Assembly: GCA_902479095.1 (NCBI GenBank)
Contig: CABSNL010000001.1
Span: 1-64,000 of the forward strand
Direction of reading: 5' to 3'
Source of the DNA: an uncultured Collinsella sp.
GTDB taxonomy: Bacteria; Actinomycetota; Coriobacteriia; Coriobacteriales; Coriobacteriaceae
Length of the DNA: 64,000 bases
In this document: piece after piece, positions 33,339 to 41,717 of the stretch
How the letters are laid out: every line of letters starts with the position of its first letter
How positions within the stretch are numbered: position 1 is the stretch's first letter
Notes under the pieces: model-generated
The model's input: only the letters and a program-made list of their open reading frames with translations
Told to the model about the DNA's origin: nothing
The model's database searches: none
Made by a program: the position numbers and the translations under genes

Positions 33339-34940
33339 CTACGCCAGACGCGGGAACAGCGGATCGCCCTTCTCGACGGGCTGACCGCCGGCAAGCAGGC
33401 CCCAAGTGCAAATGCCCTTGAGGTCGTCGCTCGCGGCCTCGCCCTCACAGGACAGACGGCGCAGGGCCTCGGCAGAAGTCTGGGGCATGAGCGGCATCAG
33501 CAGGTGAGCGGCAATGCGGATGGCCTCGAGCAGGTTGTAGATCACAAATGCCAGCTCGTCAGCCTTGGCCTCGTCCTTGGCAAGTGCCCAAGGCTCGGAG
33601 TCCTCGATGTAGTGGTTGGCGGCGTGGATGAGCTCCATGACCTCGTCCTTGGCTCCACCGTAATCGAGCACGTCCATCTTGGCCATGTAGCGGTCGACCA
33701 GACCATCGGCGATCTTTGCCAGCGGGTTGTCGAACGCATCGAACGATGCGGGCTTGGCGGGCGCGCAACCGTCAAAGTACTTGCCGCTCATGTTGAGCGA
33801 ACGCGAGATAAGGTTGCCCCAGCTGTTGGCCAGGTCGGCGTTGTAGACCTGCTCCATGCGATCGAAGCTGATGGCACCGTCGGTACCGGGGACGACGTCG
33901 GTCATGAAGTAGTAGCGATAGCCCTCGACGCCCAGCATATCGATAACGTCCTGCGGAGCGATGGCGTTGCCGCGGCTCTTGGACATCTTCTCGGCCTTGC
34001 CAGTCTCGGCATTGCGCACGGTCAGGAAGCCGTGGGCAAAGACGTGCTCGGGCAGGGCCTCGCCGATGGCCATGAGCATGGCGGGCCAAATGACGCAGTG
34101 GAAGCGGATGATGTCCTTACCCACGATGTGGAACTGCGCGGGCCAGCGATAGGCCAGCTCGGCACGCGCCTCGTCGGTGTCGACACCGTAGCCGACGGCC
34201 GTCATATAGTTGAGCAGCGCGTCGAACCATACATAGGTCACATGGCCCTCGTCAAACGGGACCTGGATGCCCCAGTCAAAGCTCGTGCGGCTCACGGAAA
34301 GGTCGTTGAGGCCGCCCTCGACAAAGCTGCGAACCTCGTTCATGCGGAACGCAGGCTCGACAAAGTCGGGGTGCTCGTCATAGAGCTTGAGCAGCTTGTC
34401 CTGGAAGGCGGAAAGCTTAAAGAAGTAGGACTCCTCCTGCACGCGCTCCAGCGGACGGTGGCAGTCGGGGCACAGGTGCTGGCCGACGCTGCCGTACTCC
34501 TCATCGCCCTTCTGGACCTGCGTATCGGTGAAGTAGGTCTCGTCGGGCACGCAATACCAGCCATCGTAGCTGCCCTTATACAGGTAGCCAGACTCCTTCA
34601 TGCGCTCCCACAGGTACTGCACGGCATGATGCTGGCGCGGCTCAGTGGTGCGGATGAAGTCGTCGTTGGAAATCTCGAGCTTGCTCCAAAGCTCCTTGAA
34701 GTGCGGAGCCTGGCTATCGGTCCACTCCTGCGGCGTCATGTTGTGCTTGGCTGCGGCCTCGGCAACCTTCTCGCCGTGCTCGTCCATGCCGGTCAGGAAC
34801 TTGACGTTATAGCCAGCGGAGCGGCGATAGCGAGCCTGAACGTCGGCGATGATGGTGGAATAAGCCGTGCCCAGGTGCGGATCGGCGTTGACGTAGTAGA
34901 TGGGCGTCGTGATAAAGAACGAAGGCTTGCTTTGATCCAT
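33339..34940 (-). CDS. metG: Methionyl-tRNA synthetase
   Basis: Class I enzyme that charges initiator and elongator tRNA-Met. The HIGH-type motif appears as PHLG near residues 21-24 after FFITTPIYYVNA, and KMSKSRGN marks the second active-site loop. One CPDCHRPL knuckle is seen; the partner position, often Cys-x-x-Cys, reads CVPDE, so any zinc site is reduced. Length 533 means it lacks the C-terminal Trbp111-like tRNA-binding domain found in longer MetRS. GGAGG precedes the ATG. Confidence 0.97.
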   Translation of the reverse strand: MDQSKPSFFITTPIYYVNADPHLGTAYSTIIADVQARYRRSAGYNVKFLTGMDEHGEKVAEAAAKHNMTPQEWTDSQAPHFKELWSKLEISNDDFIRTTEPRQHHAVQYLWERMKESGYLYKGSYDGWYCVPDETYFTDTQVQKGDEEYGSVGQHLCPDCHRPLERVQEESYFFKLSAFQDKLLKLYDEHPDFVEPAFRMNEVRSFVEGGLNDLSVSRTSFDWGIQVPFDEGHVTYVWFDALLNYMTAVGYGVDTDEARAELAYRWPAQFHIVGKDIIRFHCVIWPAMLMAIGEALPEHVFAHGFLTVRNAETGKAEKMSKSRGNAIAPQDVIDMLGVEGYRYYFMTDVVPGTDGAISFDRMEQVYNADLANSWGNLISRSLNMSGKYFDGCAPAKPASFDAFDNPLAKIADGLVDRYMAKMDVLDYGGAKDEVMELIHAANHYIEDSEPWALAKDEAKADELAFVIYNLLEAIRIAAHLLMPLMPQTSAEALRRLSCEGEAASDDLKGICTWGLLAGGQPVEKGDPLFPRLA

Positions 34941-35009
34941 GGGGTTTGTCCTCCAGAAAAACGTTGCATACAGGGGATGATTCTAGCGCAAGGGCTGGAT
35001 ATCCTCCAT

Positions 35010-35888
35010 CTATTGCATATCGAGCACCATGGCATAGACATCGCGCTTGCGGCGCGAATACTTCTGAGACAGGCGCTTGGCCACCGCAGAGGCGGGCTCC
35101 CCCTCCTCGAGCGCGGCGCGGATATCCTCGCGCAGGGCCTCGTCGGGATCCGCTGCCGCGGCGCCAACCGGCACGATACCGGCCTCCTCATCCTCGCTCG
35201 GCGGCGCGATGACCAGTGCAATCTCGCCCTTTACCTCGCCGCGAGCACGCAGCTCCTCGGCAAGCTGAGCAGCGGGCCCACGCAAGACCTCCTCGTGCAG
35301 CTTGGTGAGTTCGCGGCAGACGGCAACCTCACGCTGGGGAAAGACCTCCGCCACGGCCTCGAGCGTCGCCACAATGCGATGTGGAGACTCGTAGAAGATG
35401 AGCGCGCCGGGCACCACGGCAAGGCGCTGCAAACGGCGCACGCGGTCGCCGTGCTTGCGACCCAAAAAGCCTTCGAAGAAGAAATGCTCGCAGGGAATGC
35501 CGGACGAAACAAGCGCCGTGACGCAAGCAGAGGGCCCGGGAATAACTTCGACGGGCACATCGGCCTCACGCGCCGCCTCGACCAGCGCCTGGCCGGGATC
35601 GGACACGCTCGGCATGCCGGCGTCCGAGGCAAAGGCGAGGGTCTCCCCCGCCAGCAGACGGTCGACCAGGCCGGCGGCGCGGCTGGCGATCACATTCTCG
35701 TCGCAACGGACAAGCGGCTTGGAAATGCCCAGATGCATCAGCAGCTTTGACGTCACACGCGTGTCTTCGCAGCAAATGGCATCGGCAGCGGCAAAGGCTT
35801 CGCCAACGCGCGGGGATAGGTCGCCCAGGTTGCCGATGGGCGTGCCGACCACATAGAGTTTGCCCGTATGGGCGCTGTTTTGCGTCAT
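35010..35888 (-). CDS. rsmI: 16S rRNA (cytidine1402-2'-O)-methyltransferase
   Basis: Tetrapyrrole-methylase-fold enzyme that methylates C1402 in the ribosomal P site. Family motifs: LYVVGTPIGNLGDLSPR, CEDTRVTSKLL, FASDAGMPSVSDPG, VIPGPSACVTAL, FEGFLGRKHGDR and FYESPHRIVATL. Length 292 is normal. The C-terminus carries a basic KRLSQKYSRRKRDVYAMVL segment as in other RsmI. The ATG has AGG upstream, six bases past the stop of the GH5-like gene, so they share a transcript. Confidence 0.96.
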   Translation of the reverse strand: MTQNSAHTGKLYVVGTPIGNLGDLSPRVGEAFAAADAICCEDTRVTSKLLMHLGISKPLVRCDENVIASRAAGLVDRLLAGETLAFASDAGMPSVSDPGQALVEAAREADVPVEVIPGPSACVTALVSSGIPCEHFFFEGFLGRKHGDRVRRLQRLAVVPGALIFYESPHRIVATLEAVAEVFPQREVAVCRELTKLHEEVLRGPAAQLAEELRARGEVKGEIALVIAPPSEDEEAGIVPVGAAAADPDEALREDIRAALEEGEPASAVAKRLSQKYSRRKRDVYAMVLDMQ

Positions 35889-35894
35889 ATCAAC

Positions 35895-36956
35895 CTATTC
35901 AATCATGCCGCGCTCGAGCGTACCGAGCGCCGCGCGGGCGTCCCATGCTGCAATGCGCTTCTCGGTCTTCCACGTTTGGAAGAACCAACCGGCAGCCGGT
36001 GCAAACGAAGCCAGCTGGTTGGCGATAAACACGCGCTCATAGGCATTGCGTCCCTCGGGCGTAACCGACGAGTTGGCAAAGATCGCCGCGCCCGACCATT
36101 CGCCCACCAGCACGGGGAACCCTGCCGAAATTGCTTCTTTAAGCTCGCGCTTGTTGCGCGAGATCGCCGTCGTCAGCCCGCGGGGGCTCGTGATGTCGAG
36201 CGCATACTCGTCGCGGTAATGGTACAGGTGAAGGTCCATGTAGACGTTCTTGTACTTGGCGCCGCGCATAAAATGCTTCCACTCGCCGGGATGCCCCGAC
36301 GACGAGAAGACGACGATCTTATCCTCGGGCATATACGAACGGACAAGCTCGTAGGCATCGCGATAGAAGTTGCGCAGGTAGTGGGCAGGAATACCATCCG
36401 TCATGGTAAAGAGACTCTTGCGGACGCTCATCTGTGGCGTGTCCAGCAGCTCAATGCCCAGCAGGCTCTCGGCCTCGCCATAGCGATCGGCCAAGCGCTC
36501 GAGCACATCGAGCGCGACATGACGGCCGTTGGTGGACGAATGCCACTCGGCAACAGCCTCCGGCGTGGTGGGCGAATCATTGGAATCGCCCTGGCCACCG
36601 GGCACCGTCGCCAGATCGAGCAGCACGCGGATGTCGTACTTGGCAGCCCACTCAATTGCACGGTCGATGTAGTCGACAACCGAGATGTAGGACGCGTCGG
36701 ACTCCTGCGAACCAAAGGCATACCAGGGCACCGGCAGACGCACGGCATTGAGACCGATCTGCGCCATGCGGCGAAAATCGTCCTCACTCACAAACGTCTC
36801 GTAATGACGGCGCATGCGCTCATTATAGGCGGCGGTGCCCATGGCCTCCTGCAGCTCGGCCGCGTTGGATGCACCGGTCGCCGCGTATAGCGACGGGGTC
36901 ACCCAAGGCTCGGGAATAAACCAGCCAGAGAGATTAACGCCGAGTATCCTCTCCAT
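35895..36956 (-). CDS. GH5-like glycosidase-fold protein lacking the catalytic acid/base Glu
   Basis: A 353-residue cytoplasmic protein (no signal peptide) similar to exo-beta-1,3-glucanase-type GH5 enzymes: NLSGWFIPEPWVTPSLY, GLNAVRLPVPWYAFG, LLDLATVPGGQGDSNDS and a C-terminal VLVGEWSGA with nucleophile Glu286. In active GH5 enzymes the acid/base lies in LLNEP; here the same place reads LLDTP (172-174), so Thr173 replaces Glu. It may be inactive, bind sugars, or use altered chemistry. The ATG at 36956 has AAGGGGG upstream. It is coupled to rsmI. Confidence 0.8.
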   Translation of the reverse strand: MERILGVNLSGWFIPEPWVTPSLYAATGASNAAELQEAMGTAAYNERMRRHYETFVSEDDFRRMAQIGLNAVRLPVPWYAFGSQESDASYISVVDYIDRAIEWAAKYDIRVLLDLATVPGGQGDSNDSPTTPEAVAEWHSSTNGRHVALDVLERLADRYGEAESLLGIELLDTPQMSVRKSLFTMTDGIPAHYLRNFYRDAYELVRSYMPEDKIVVFSSSGHPGEWKHFMRGAKYKNVYMDLHLYHYRDEYALDITSPRGLTTAISRNKRELKEAISAGFPVLVGEWSGAAIFANSSVTPEGRNAYERVFIANQLASFAPAAGWFFQTWKTEKRIAAWDARAALGTLERGMIE

Positions 36957-37201
36957 CACTGCCCCCTTCGGATCGTGCAGGCCAAACCTGCATCGTATTG
37001 CATAGGAAAAGTATCGTTTTGAGTATACCCGCGCGTGAGGACAGACGACCGAACGGTCTGTAAAGTGGCGCAAAAGCGGGAGGAATGTCTGGGGCGGGCA
37101 CGCTGAGATGCGCACGCACGTCGGAAGTAAGCGCCGGAAAGCGCATCCCGCCTTCTCGTTCAATAACGGGATGCATTTTCCGCGGGTCCACATAAAAGAA
37201 A

Positions 37202-37223
37202 AGGACCCCTTTGCAGAGGTCCT
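37202..37223 (-). terminator. Terminator after tRNA-Phe
   Basis: AGGACC/GGTCCT hairpin followed on the minus strand by TTTTCTTTT. Confidence 0.85.
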
Positions 37224-37236
37224 AGTCAATTCAAGG

Positions 37237-37309
<73 letters not shown>

Positions 37310-37444
37310 ATTTGAGGTGTGCCTTGTTTCAAGGCTTGATTAGTATAACCAAGGACGCGCTCCGGTCAACCGAGAATTTGAAAAAAGTTTTTGAGCACGG
37401 CGCCAGCCACAAGGCCGACCCTATAGAACAGCACGTTAGAGACA

Positions 37445-37729
37445 TCAACCCACCGCAAGAAGTTTTTCGCTCAAGGCTGCACGGGCAAACTCACTTGGCG
37501 TCATTCCTTCAGCCGCCGCCCGACGACGAATCGCCTCCTTCATCCCTAGGGGAATCTTGACCGATAGCGTTGCCGTCCCTTCGCTTGAGAGCGGAGGCCG
37601 CCCGTGCACGATCCCCCCAACGGTATGCTCGCCGTCCGGAAACCCGCCATGCTCGTACGACTCGCACCACGCGTCAATCATTTCATCCGTTACAACCTGA
37701 CCATTGGCAGCCGTATACGCCTTGCTCAT
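37445..37729 (-). CDS. BrnA-like antitoxin, ribbon-helix-helix type
   Basis: Protein of about 94 residues whose last 45 residues (TATLSVKIPLGMKEAIRRRA, then TPSEFARAALSEKL) fit a ribbon-helix-helix DNA-binding domain. The first half is acidic and probably wraps the toxin. Two ATGs overlap (ATGATG, 37732 or 37729), and the upstream gene's TGA lies within them, so translation is coupled. GAGGGG precedes. Order toxin-then-antitoxin with an RHH antitoxin matches BrnTA. It would repress its own operon. The family name is inferred, not confirmed. Confidence 0.6.
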   Translation of the reverse strand: MSKAYTAANGQVVTDEMIDAWCESYEHGGFPDGEHTVGGIVHGRPPLSSEGTATLSVKIPLGMKEAIRRRAAAEGMTPSEFARAALSEKLLAVG

Positions 37730-37995
37730 CATCGACCCCTCTGCCGAGCTTGCTCGATCTCTTGCCAGAATTTCTTCTGAACCGGAGACAGGGCATGAAT
37801 AATGAGCCATCCACGAATTAGTTCGACTGCAACAAGTTCCACACTTCGACCATCTGGAAGCCATCCAATGGCAAGCCATCTCGGCGGCTCGTCCTCCGAC
37901 TCGCGGCGAATGCACTCAGTAACCGCGAACCAGGCACCAAGCACTTGCTTTTCCGTCAAGTGTTTTTTGGCGTTGGGATGGATCTCAACATCCAT
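37729..37995 (-). CDS. BrnT-like toxin candidate
   Basis: An 88-residue protein beginning MDVEIHPNAKKHLTEKQVL with a central RWLAIGWLPDGRSVELVAVE and a closing GWLIIHALSPVQKKFWQEIE. This resembles BrnT ribonucleases, which have an RWIAIG-type strand followed by a DGR turn and a C-terminal helix. GGAGGAGAAG precedes the ATG. It overlaps the start of the antitoxin gene by one to four bases. It sits between the tad operon and tRNA-Phe. Toxin activity is predicted, not shown. Confidence 0.55.
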   Translation of the reverse strand: MDVEIHPNAKKHLTEKQVLGAWFAVTECIRRESEDEPPRWLAIGWLPDGRSVELVAVELIRGWLIIHALSPVQKKFWQEIEQARQRGR

Positions 37996-38053
37996 GCATC
38001 TTCTCCTCCATCTTACCCAATTTCGTATGACGAAAGTCCGCTGTCGCCAATTC

Positions 38054-38413
38054 TTACGCCGGCACTTGTTGAAAGGCGGGAGGTGTAGCGAGGATTGAAG
38101 GGCGTTCCAGCACCGCCCAGGCACCGGGACAGGAACACATGCGCCAAGGACGGACGTTTTCGTAGCATGCGAGGATGCTGCCGTTGTGGTCGATAAAAGC
38201 AATGTCGATGGGGTAGGCCATAAAGCAGGTGTGGACCGAAGAGCAGCGTGGGAACGCCATGACGAGCGGCAACCCGTTGGCGGCAATCGGAGACCGTCCC
38301 AGCATGCCGCGCAGGCGCACGGCAAACGACTCCGCCACCACAAACTCGGCAGGCGCCCAACCCAGCCTGTTGAGCGCCCGCGCGTAGGCAATGTAGGATG
38401 AGGCCGCGGTCAC
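38054..38413 (-). CDS. DUF192 family protein at the end of the tad operon
   Basis: A 119-residue protein with the DUF192 core: FAVRLRGMLGR, LVMAFPRCSSVHTCFMAYPIDIAFID and a Gly/Ala-containing end. DUF192 proteins are small secreted or cytoplasmic beta-barrels of unknown role. No signal peptide is visible. The GTG start (38413) overlaps the stop of the TadE-like gene in a GTGA junction, so it belongs to the pilus operon. Many DUF192 proteins stand alone, which makes this coupling notable. Two Cys (CSC near residue 100) could bind metal or form a disulphide. Confidence 0.75.
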   Translation of the reverse strand: MTAASSYIAYARALNRLGWAPAEFVVAESFAVRLRGMLGRSPIAANGLPLVMAFPRCSSVHTCFMAYPIDIAFIDHNGSILACYENVRPWRMCSCPGAWAVLERPSILATPPAFQQVPA

Positions 38414-38886
38414 ATAACCACCCCCGGACGCCACGGATCGACCGTCACTGCGCGCTCGTGCGACAACTTTGCCGGTGCCCCCAGCGAAACGCCGGCGATG
38501 CTGAGCGAGCTCGGCCACGGCTCGTAGCGCATGGTACAGGTATAGGTCCTAAACGTGCCGGAGAGCGAAAGCAGACCGCCATCCGATGTCGTCGCACCCT
38601 GCTCGCTCGAGACCTCAATCTGCAAGTCATAGCCTTCCATGGCATGTTGGATCTGAGCCTGAACGGTCGCGGAGGCATCGATGGAGCTGTCGTCGCCCTC
38701 CCCGCTCGGCGCCACGGCATGCGCTAGCACGATATCGGGCACCACGCGATCGAAGCGCGCGACCGCGTCGGCAAAGACCATGACGTTGTACACGATAAGC
38801 GCCAGAACCAGCAGGACGGGCGTGACCACGGCCATCTCGACCGTCGCCTGGGCGCGCTCCTCGCACAGGCGCGTGCGGATGCCCAT
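38410..38886 (-). CDS. TadE/TadF-like pseudopilin
   Basis: A 158-residue protein with a short N-terminal leader (MGIRTRLCEE) then RAQATVEMAVVTPVLLVLAL, the TadE-type helix with the conserved Glu. The rest is an extracytoplasmic domain with one Cys near TYTCTMRY. TadE/F proteins are minor pilins of the Tad (Flp) apparatus, processed by a prepilin peptidase that is not encoded in this window. The ATG overlaps the TAA of the TadG-like gene (TAATG). Confidence 0.85.
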   Translation of the reverse strand: MGIRTRLCEERAQATVEMAVVTPVLLVLALIVYNVMVFADAVARFDRVVPDIVLAHAVAPSGEGDDSSIDASATVQAQIQHAMEGYDLQIEVSSEQGATTSDGGLLSLSGTFRTYTCTMRYEPWPSSLSIAGVSLGAPAKLSHERAVTVDPWRPGVVM

Positions 38887-41051
38887 TACGACCCACCGCC
38901 CAAGGCACCCGCCAGCGTGGCGACATCGACGGTAAGTGGGATGGAACCGCCGCCGGGCAGCGGAATCTCCGCAAGCGTGAACACCGTGCCGCTGATGGTG
39001 CGCTCGACTTGATATTCCAGCGCCTCGCAAAGCGCCTTGGGATCGGTCACGCCCAGCGGAATACTTCGTAGCTTGTCCTGCGCATTAGAAAGACCTGTGA
39101 TGTCAGACCCCGGGCTCTTGATGACGTTGGCGGTGTCGGTCAACACCGGCTTTCGCAGGCGCAAATCGCACGGTTCCAAGCCCAGCGCCGCCACGGACGC
39201 CGAAACGGTATCGCCGAGCCACGACGCAATGGAGCCCAGCGCGCCACTGTCCCCTCCCAGGTCATCGATCATCTCATCCATAAGCTCGTCGGCCGAGCCC
39301 TGGATGTCTCCGTATCCCACAAGCAGCCGTCCCCAAACATCCATGACGTCATCGAGTACACCGGCAACGCCACCCGAACGCTCCTCCAGCGTCGAGAAAA
39401 ACCGCGAGAGAACGTTGTTCTGCGCCGTCGCGTCATCGGGCGCCAGCACCGCAGCAGAGATCGCGCCGCGATCGCCAAGCCTGACTGTCGTGTTAAACGA
39501 AGAGTTGAGCTCATCGGGGCTCGAGATGGCACCCGAAACCGCAAGGGCAACCACGCCATTGCGGCCGGGCGGGGCGATACGCGGACGCTCGCCCGAAAGC
39601 GCTTTAATGGCCTCGTCAAACGCATTGCCCGCACGGTCTGCCTCGTCCTCGGTCTGGCGCATGAGCTCGAGCTCTTTGTTGCGGCATTCGACGTAGTCTT
39701 CCAGAGCGCCTTTGAACTCATCAAAGTGGTACTCGAAGCCGTTTTCGATAGAAGTCGAAGGAGCCGCAACGGCGCCGAGCGACGAAACACCAAAATGGCA
39801 TCTGTTGCATTTGTCCTGCCCGTCATAAGCAGCGACCGAGGCTAGCCCGCCTGGCGTCCCTTTCTTATAGTTGGGGCAGCTCGTTCCATAATGCAGATAC
39901 GTTTTGCCATCGTTGGTACTAGTTGGCCACGCCGCATCGGTATAGAGTTCCGTCGCTCGCACCTCGTCAGTGTTGCGCGGCAACAACGGAATATAGGAAG
40001 TGGTCCGGTCTCCGTCTTCGGTTATATATGCGCGATTGACCTCTGCGCTCGCATAGGTATAGAACGCCTTGCGCGCCGCCGACTCCGCCTTCGTCTCGAC
40101 GCTTGAGCCTTGAGGCGCCTCGTTTGCAAGGCGCAAGCGGTAATAGGCCTTCGCGCGATCGAGCGCCACTTGCGGCTCCCATGTGACGCTCGAGGCATAG
40201 TGCGGATTCTCAATATCCGAAAGCTTCGCCAAACTCCTCGCGCGTTCCCACATGCATGAGCAACTGCCGACCGAAGCCGGATCCGACCCGCCGCAATCCG
40301 CAAGCCAGGCGCGCTCTTTTGCTTTCGCCGTCTCCTCCGAGGCCTTCTGCAGCTCATCTGCTGCGCGTTCCAGATCTTTCGATGTGTCTTTAATGACATC
40401 GGTCGAGATCTCGGACCCCTCGAGCGCAACGAAATCCGACTCGGACGTCTTGGGCACGGCAAGCGCCGTACCGGTATAGGTCGCACCCTCGGTATCCTGC
40501 GCCGACACGGCCTGCGTAGCTCGCGCGGCAACCAGATACGGTAGAGCCGTCTCGATTTTCTGCAGGCCCTTGGAGGCGCTTTTGGCAAACTTATTGCGCG
40601 TTTTAATGATCTCGATCCCCGTGTCGACCATATCGCCCGCGGCAAGCTCGGCACCCGGAATAAGGATGGCGACCAAGCCGGTGCCGATCGTGGCAAACCC
40701 CGCTAGGCCCAAGCTCAATATGCTCGCATCCACCACTGTCGCAGCCGTATGGTAGGATGCCACCACATTGGCGCCTGCCAGCGCGCCGCTATCGGCAGCC
40801 GCCTGGGTGTCCCCCGCGCGCGACATGCTCCATATCGCTGCCGTCGACGAAAACAGCAACGTGAGCACCACCAAGATGACCACCGCAGAGGAGAGCGTGG
40901 TATAGGCACCGTCTTCGATAAACAGGTCGATCCCGGCTCGACCCATAAAGCCGCCTCGCTTGCAGCGAGCACGCGGTCGGCAACGGCCCGCAAGCCCCCT
41001 CGTCACCTTCAACAGGCAGCGCTTAATCCCATGCAGCAATCCATGAATCAT
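38886..41051 (-). CDS. TadG-like pilus protein, very large
   Basis: A 721-residue protein from the ATG at 41051 (GGAGGGAG upstream). One helix near residues 50-75 is followed by SRAGDTQAAADSGALAGA, the Tad-domain signature. A long outside region includes a coiled-coil Lys/Glu stretch (about 215-250) and Cys pairs (CSCMW, CPNYK, CNRCHFG) that could bind metal or form disulphides. The remainder is low in Cys and rich in Gly/Ser/Asp. TadG proteins in Gram-positive Tad loci anchor the pilus to the wall or membrane; the size here is above average. Overlaps both neighbours. Confidence 0.85.
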   Translation of the reverse strand: MIHGLLHGIKRCLLKVTRGLAGRCRPRARCKRGGFMGRAGIDLFIEDGAYTTLSSAVVILVVLTLLFSSTAAIWSMSRAGDTQAAADSGALAGANVVASYHTAATVVDASILSLGLAGFATIGTGLVAILIPGAELAAGDMVDTGIEIIKTRNKFAKSASKGLQKIETALPYLVAARATQAVSAQDTEGATYTGTALAVPKTSESDFVALEGSEISTDVIKDTSKDLERAADELQKASEETAKAKERAWLADCGGSDPASVGSCSCMWERARSLAKLSDIENPHYASSVTWEPQVALDRAKAYYRLRLANEAPQGSSVETKAESAARKAFYTYASAEVNRAYITEDGDRTTSYIPLLPRNTDEVRATELYTDAAWPTSTNDGKTYLHYGTSCPNYKKGTPGGLASVAAYDGQDKCNRCHFGVSSLGAVAAPSTSIENGFEYHFDEFKGALEDYVECRNKELELMRQTEDEADRAGNAFDEAIKALSGERPRIAPPGRNGVVALAVSGAISSPDELNSSFNTTVRLGDRGAISAAVLAPDDATAQNNVLSRFFSTLEERSGGVAGVLDDVMDVWGRLLVGYGDIQGSADELMDEMIDDLGGDSGALGSIASWLGDTVSASVAALGLEPCDLRLRKPVLTDTANVIKSPGSDITGLSNAQDKLRSIPLGVTDPKALCEALEYQVERTISGTVFTLAEIPLPGGGSIPLTVDVATLAGALGGGS

Positions 41052-41523
41052 AATCTCCCTCCAGCCACTCGGGACGCGATCGATACGAGACGTCGACCTT
41101 AAGCTCGACATAGCCGTTTTGGCCTGCGCTACCCATAGCCTGCGCAAACGCACCGATCACGGGCAGCGGTTTAACCTCGCCGGTAACGGAAACGGACGAG
41201 ACGCCGCCCGCATCGGCCCGACCAAGCTCGATATCCCACGACAGGGGCCCGCCGGCATGGAAAATCGAAACGTCGGGAACCGCGGCAAGACGGCGGCGGG
41301 CAAACTCCTTAATATCCTCGTCATCCCCCACCGTCGTCGTGGTCATGAGCCGCGCGGTCTCGGCGGCGGCAGACTCCATGACCGCGCGTGTATAGAGCAG
41401 GCACACCGGCTGCAGCGCCAACAGGACGAGCGTCAGAAACGTCGGCAGTAGGAATGCCGCCTCGACCGTAGACTGAGCCCGGTCCTCGCGCGCAACATCA
41501 ATACAGCACGATGTCCTTAGCAC
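41023..41523 (-). CDS. TadE-like pseudopilin with unusual start
   Basis: A 166-residue protein with EDRAQSTVEAAFLLPTFLTL, the TadE helix, and an outside beta-rich domain ending WIAAWD. No ATG is available. The GTG at 41523 inside the preceding gene is the nearest normal start; an ATT at 41502 would give a leader length more like its paralogues and sits after AAGGA. Either way it is coupled to the small pseudopilin gene. Its end overlaps the TadG-like start. Confidence 0.8.
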   Translation of the reverse strand: MLRTSCCIDVAREDRAQSTVEAAFLLPTFLTLVLLALQPVCLLYTRAVMESAAAETARLMTTTTVGDDEDIKEFARRRLAAVPDVSIFHAGGPLSWDIELGRADAGGVSSVSVTGEVKPLPVIGAFAQAMGSAGQNGYVELKVDVSYRSRPEWLEGDYDSWIAAWD

Positions 41524-41716
41524 CCGCAGCAGCGTCGACAACCGATGTCGAGGTGACGCCGTGAGATGCCGTCCGCTCGACCAGCGCCGCCAAGCGCCCA
41601 TCGGCACCGGCACGCCAAAGCCCTGCGATCGCCAGCACGATGGAAAGCAGTGCCACCGTGACGATGGCGTATTCGACCGTTGCCTGGGCAGATTCCTCGC
41701 ACAGGACATAATGCAT
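41498..41716 (-). CDS. Small TadE-like pseudopilin
   Basis: A 72-residue protein: MHYVLCEESAQATVEYAIVTVALLSIVLAI at the start, then a short amphipathic tail. The AQATVEY motif is the cleavage and Glu5 region of pilin-like proteins. GGAGGGG precedes the ATG, inside the end of the upstream gene. Likely a minor pilin of the Tad system. Confidence 0.8.
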   Translation of the reverse strand: MHYVLCEESAQATVEYAIVTVALLSIVLAIAGLWRAGADGRLAALVERTASHGVTSTSVVDAAAGAKDIVLY

Positions 41717-41717
41717 T

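Noticed and set aside
33258..35750. 830-residue frame on the plus strand
   Set aside because: It spans the opposite strand of metG and rsmI, both with full motifs and ribosome sites. No domain is recognisable in the plus frame.
37321..37335. Terminator between tRNA-Phe promoter and gene
   Set aside because: The GCCTTG/CAAGGC hairpin is short and has no T-run; it would also block the tRNA.
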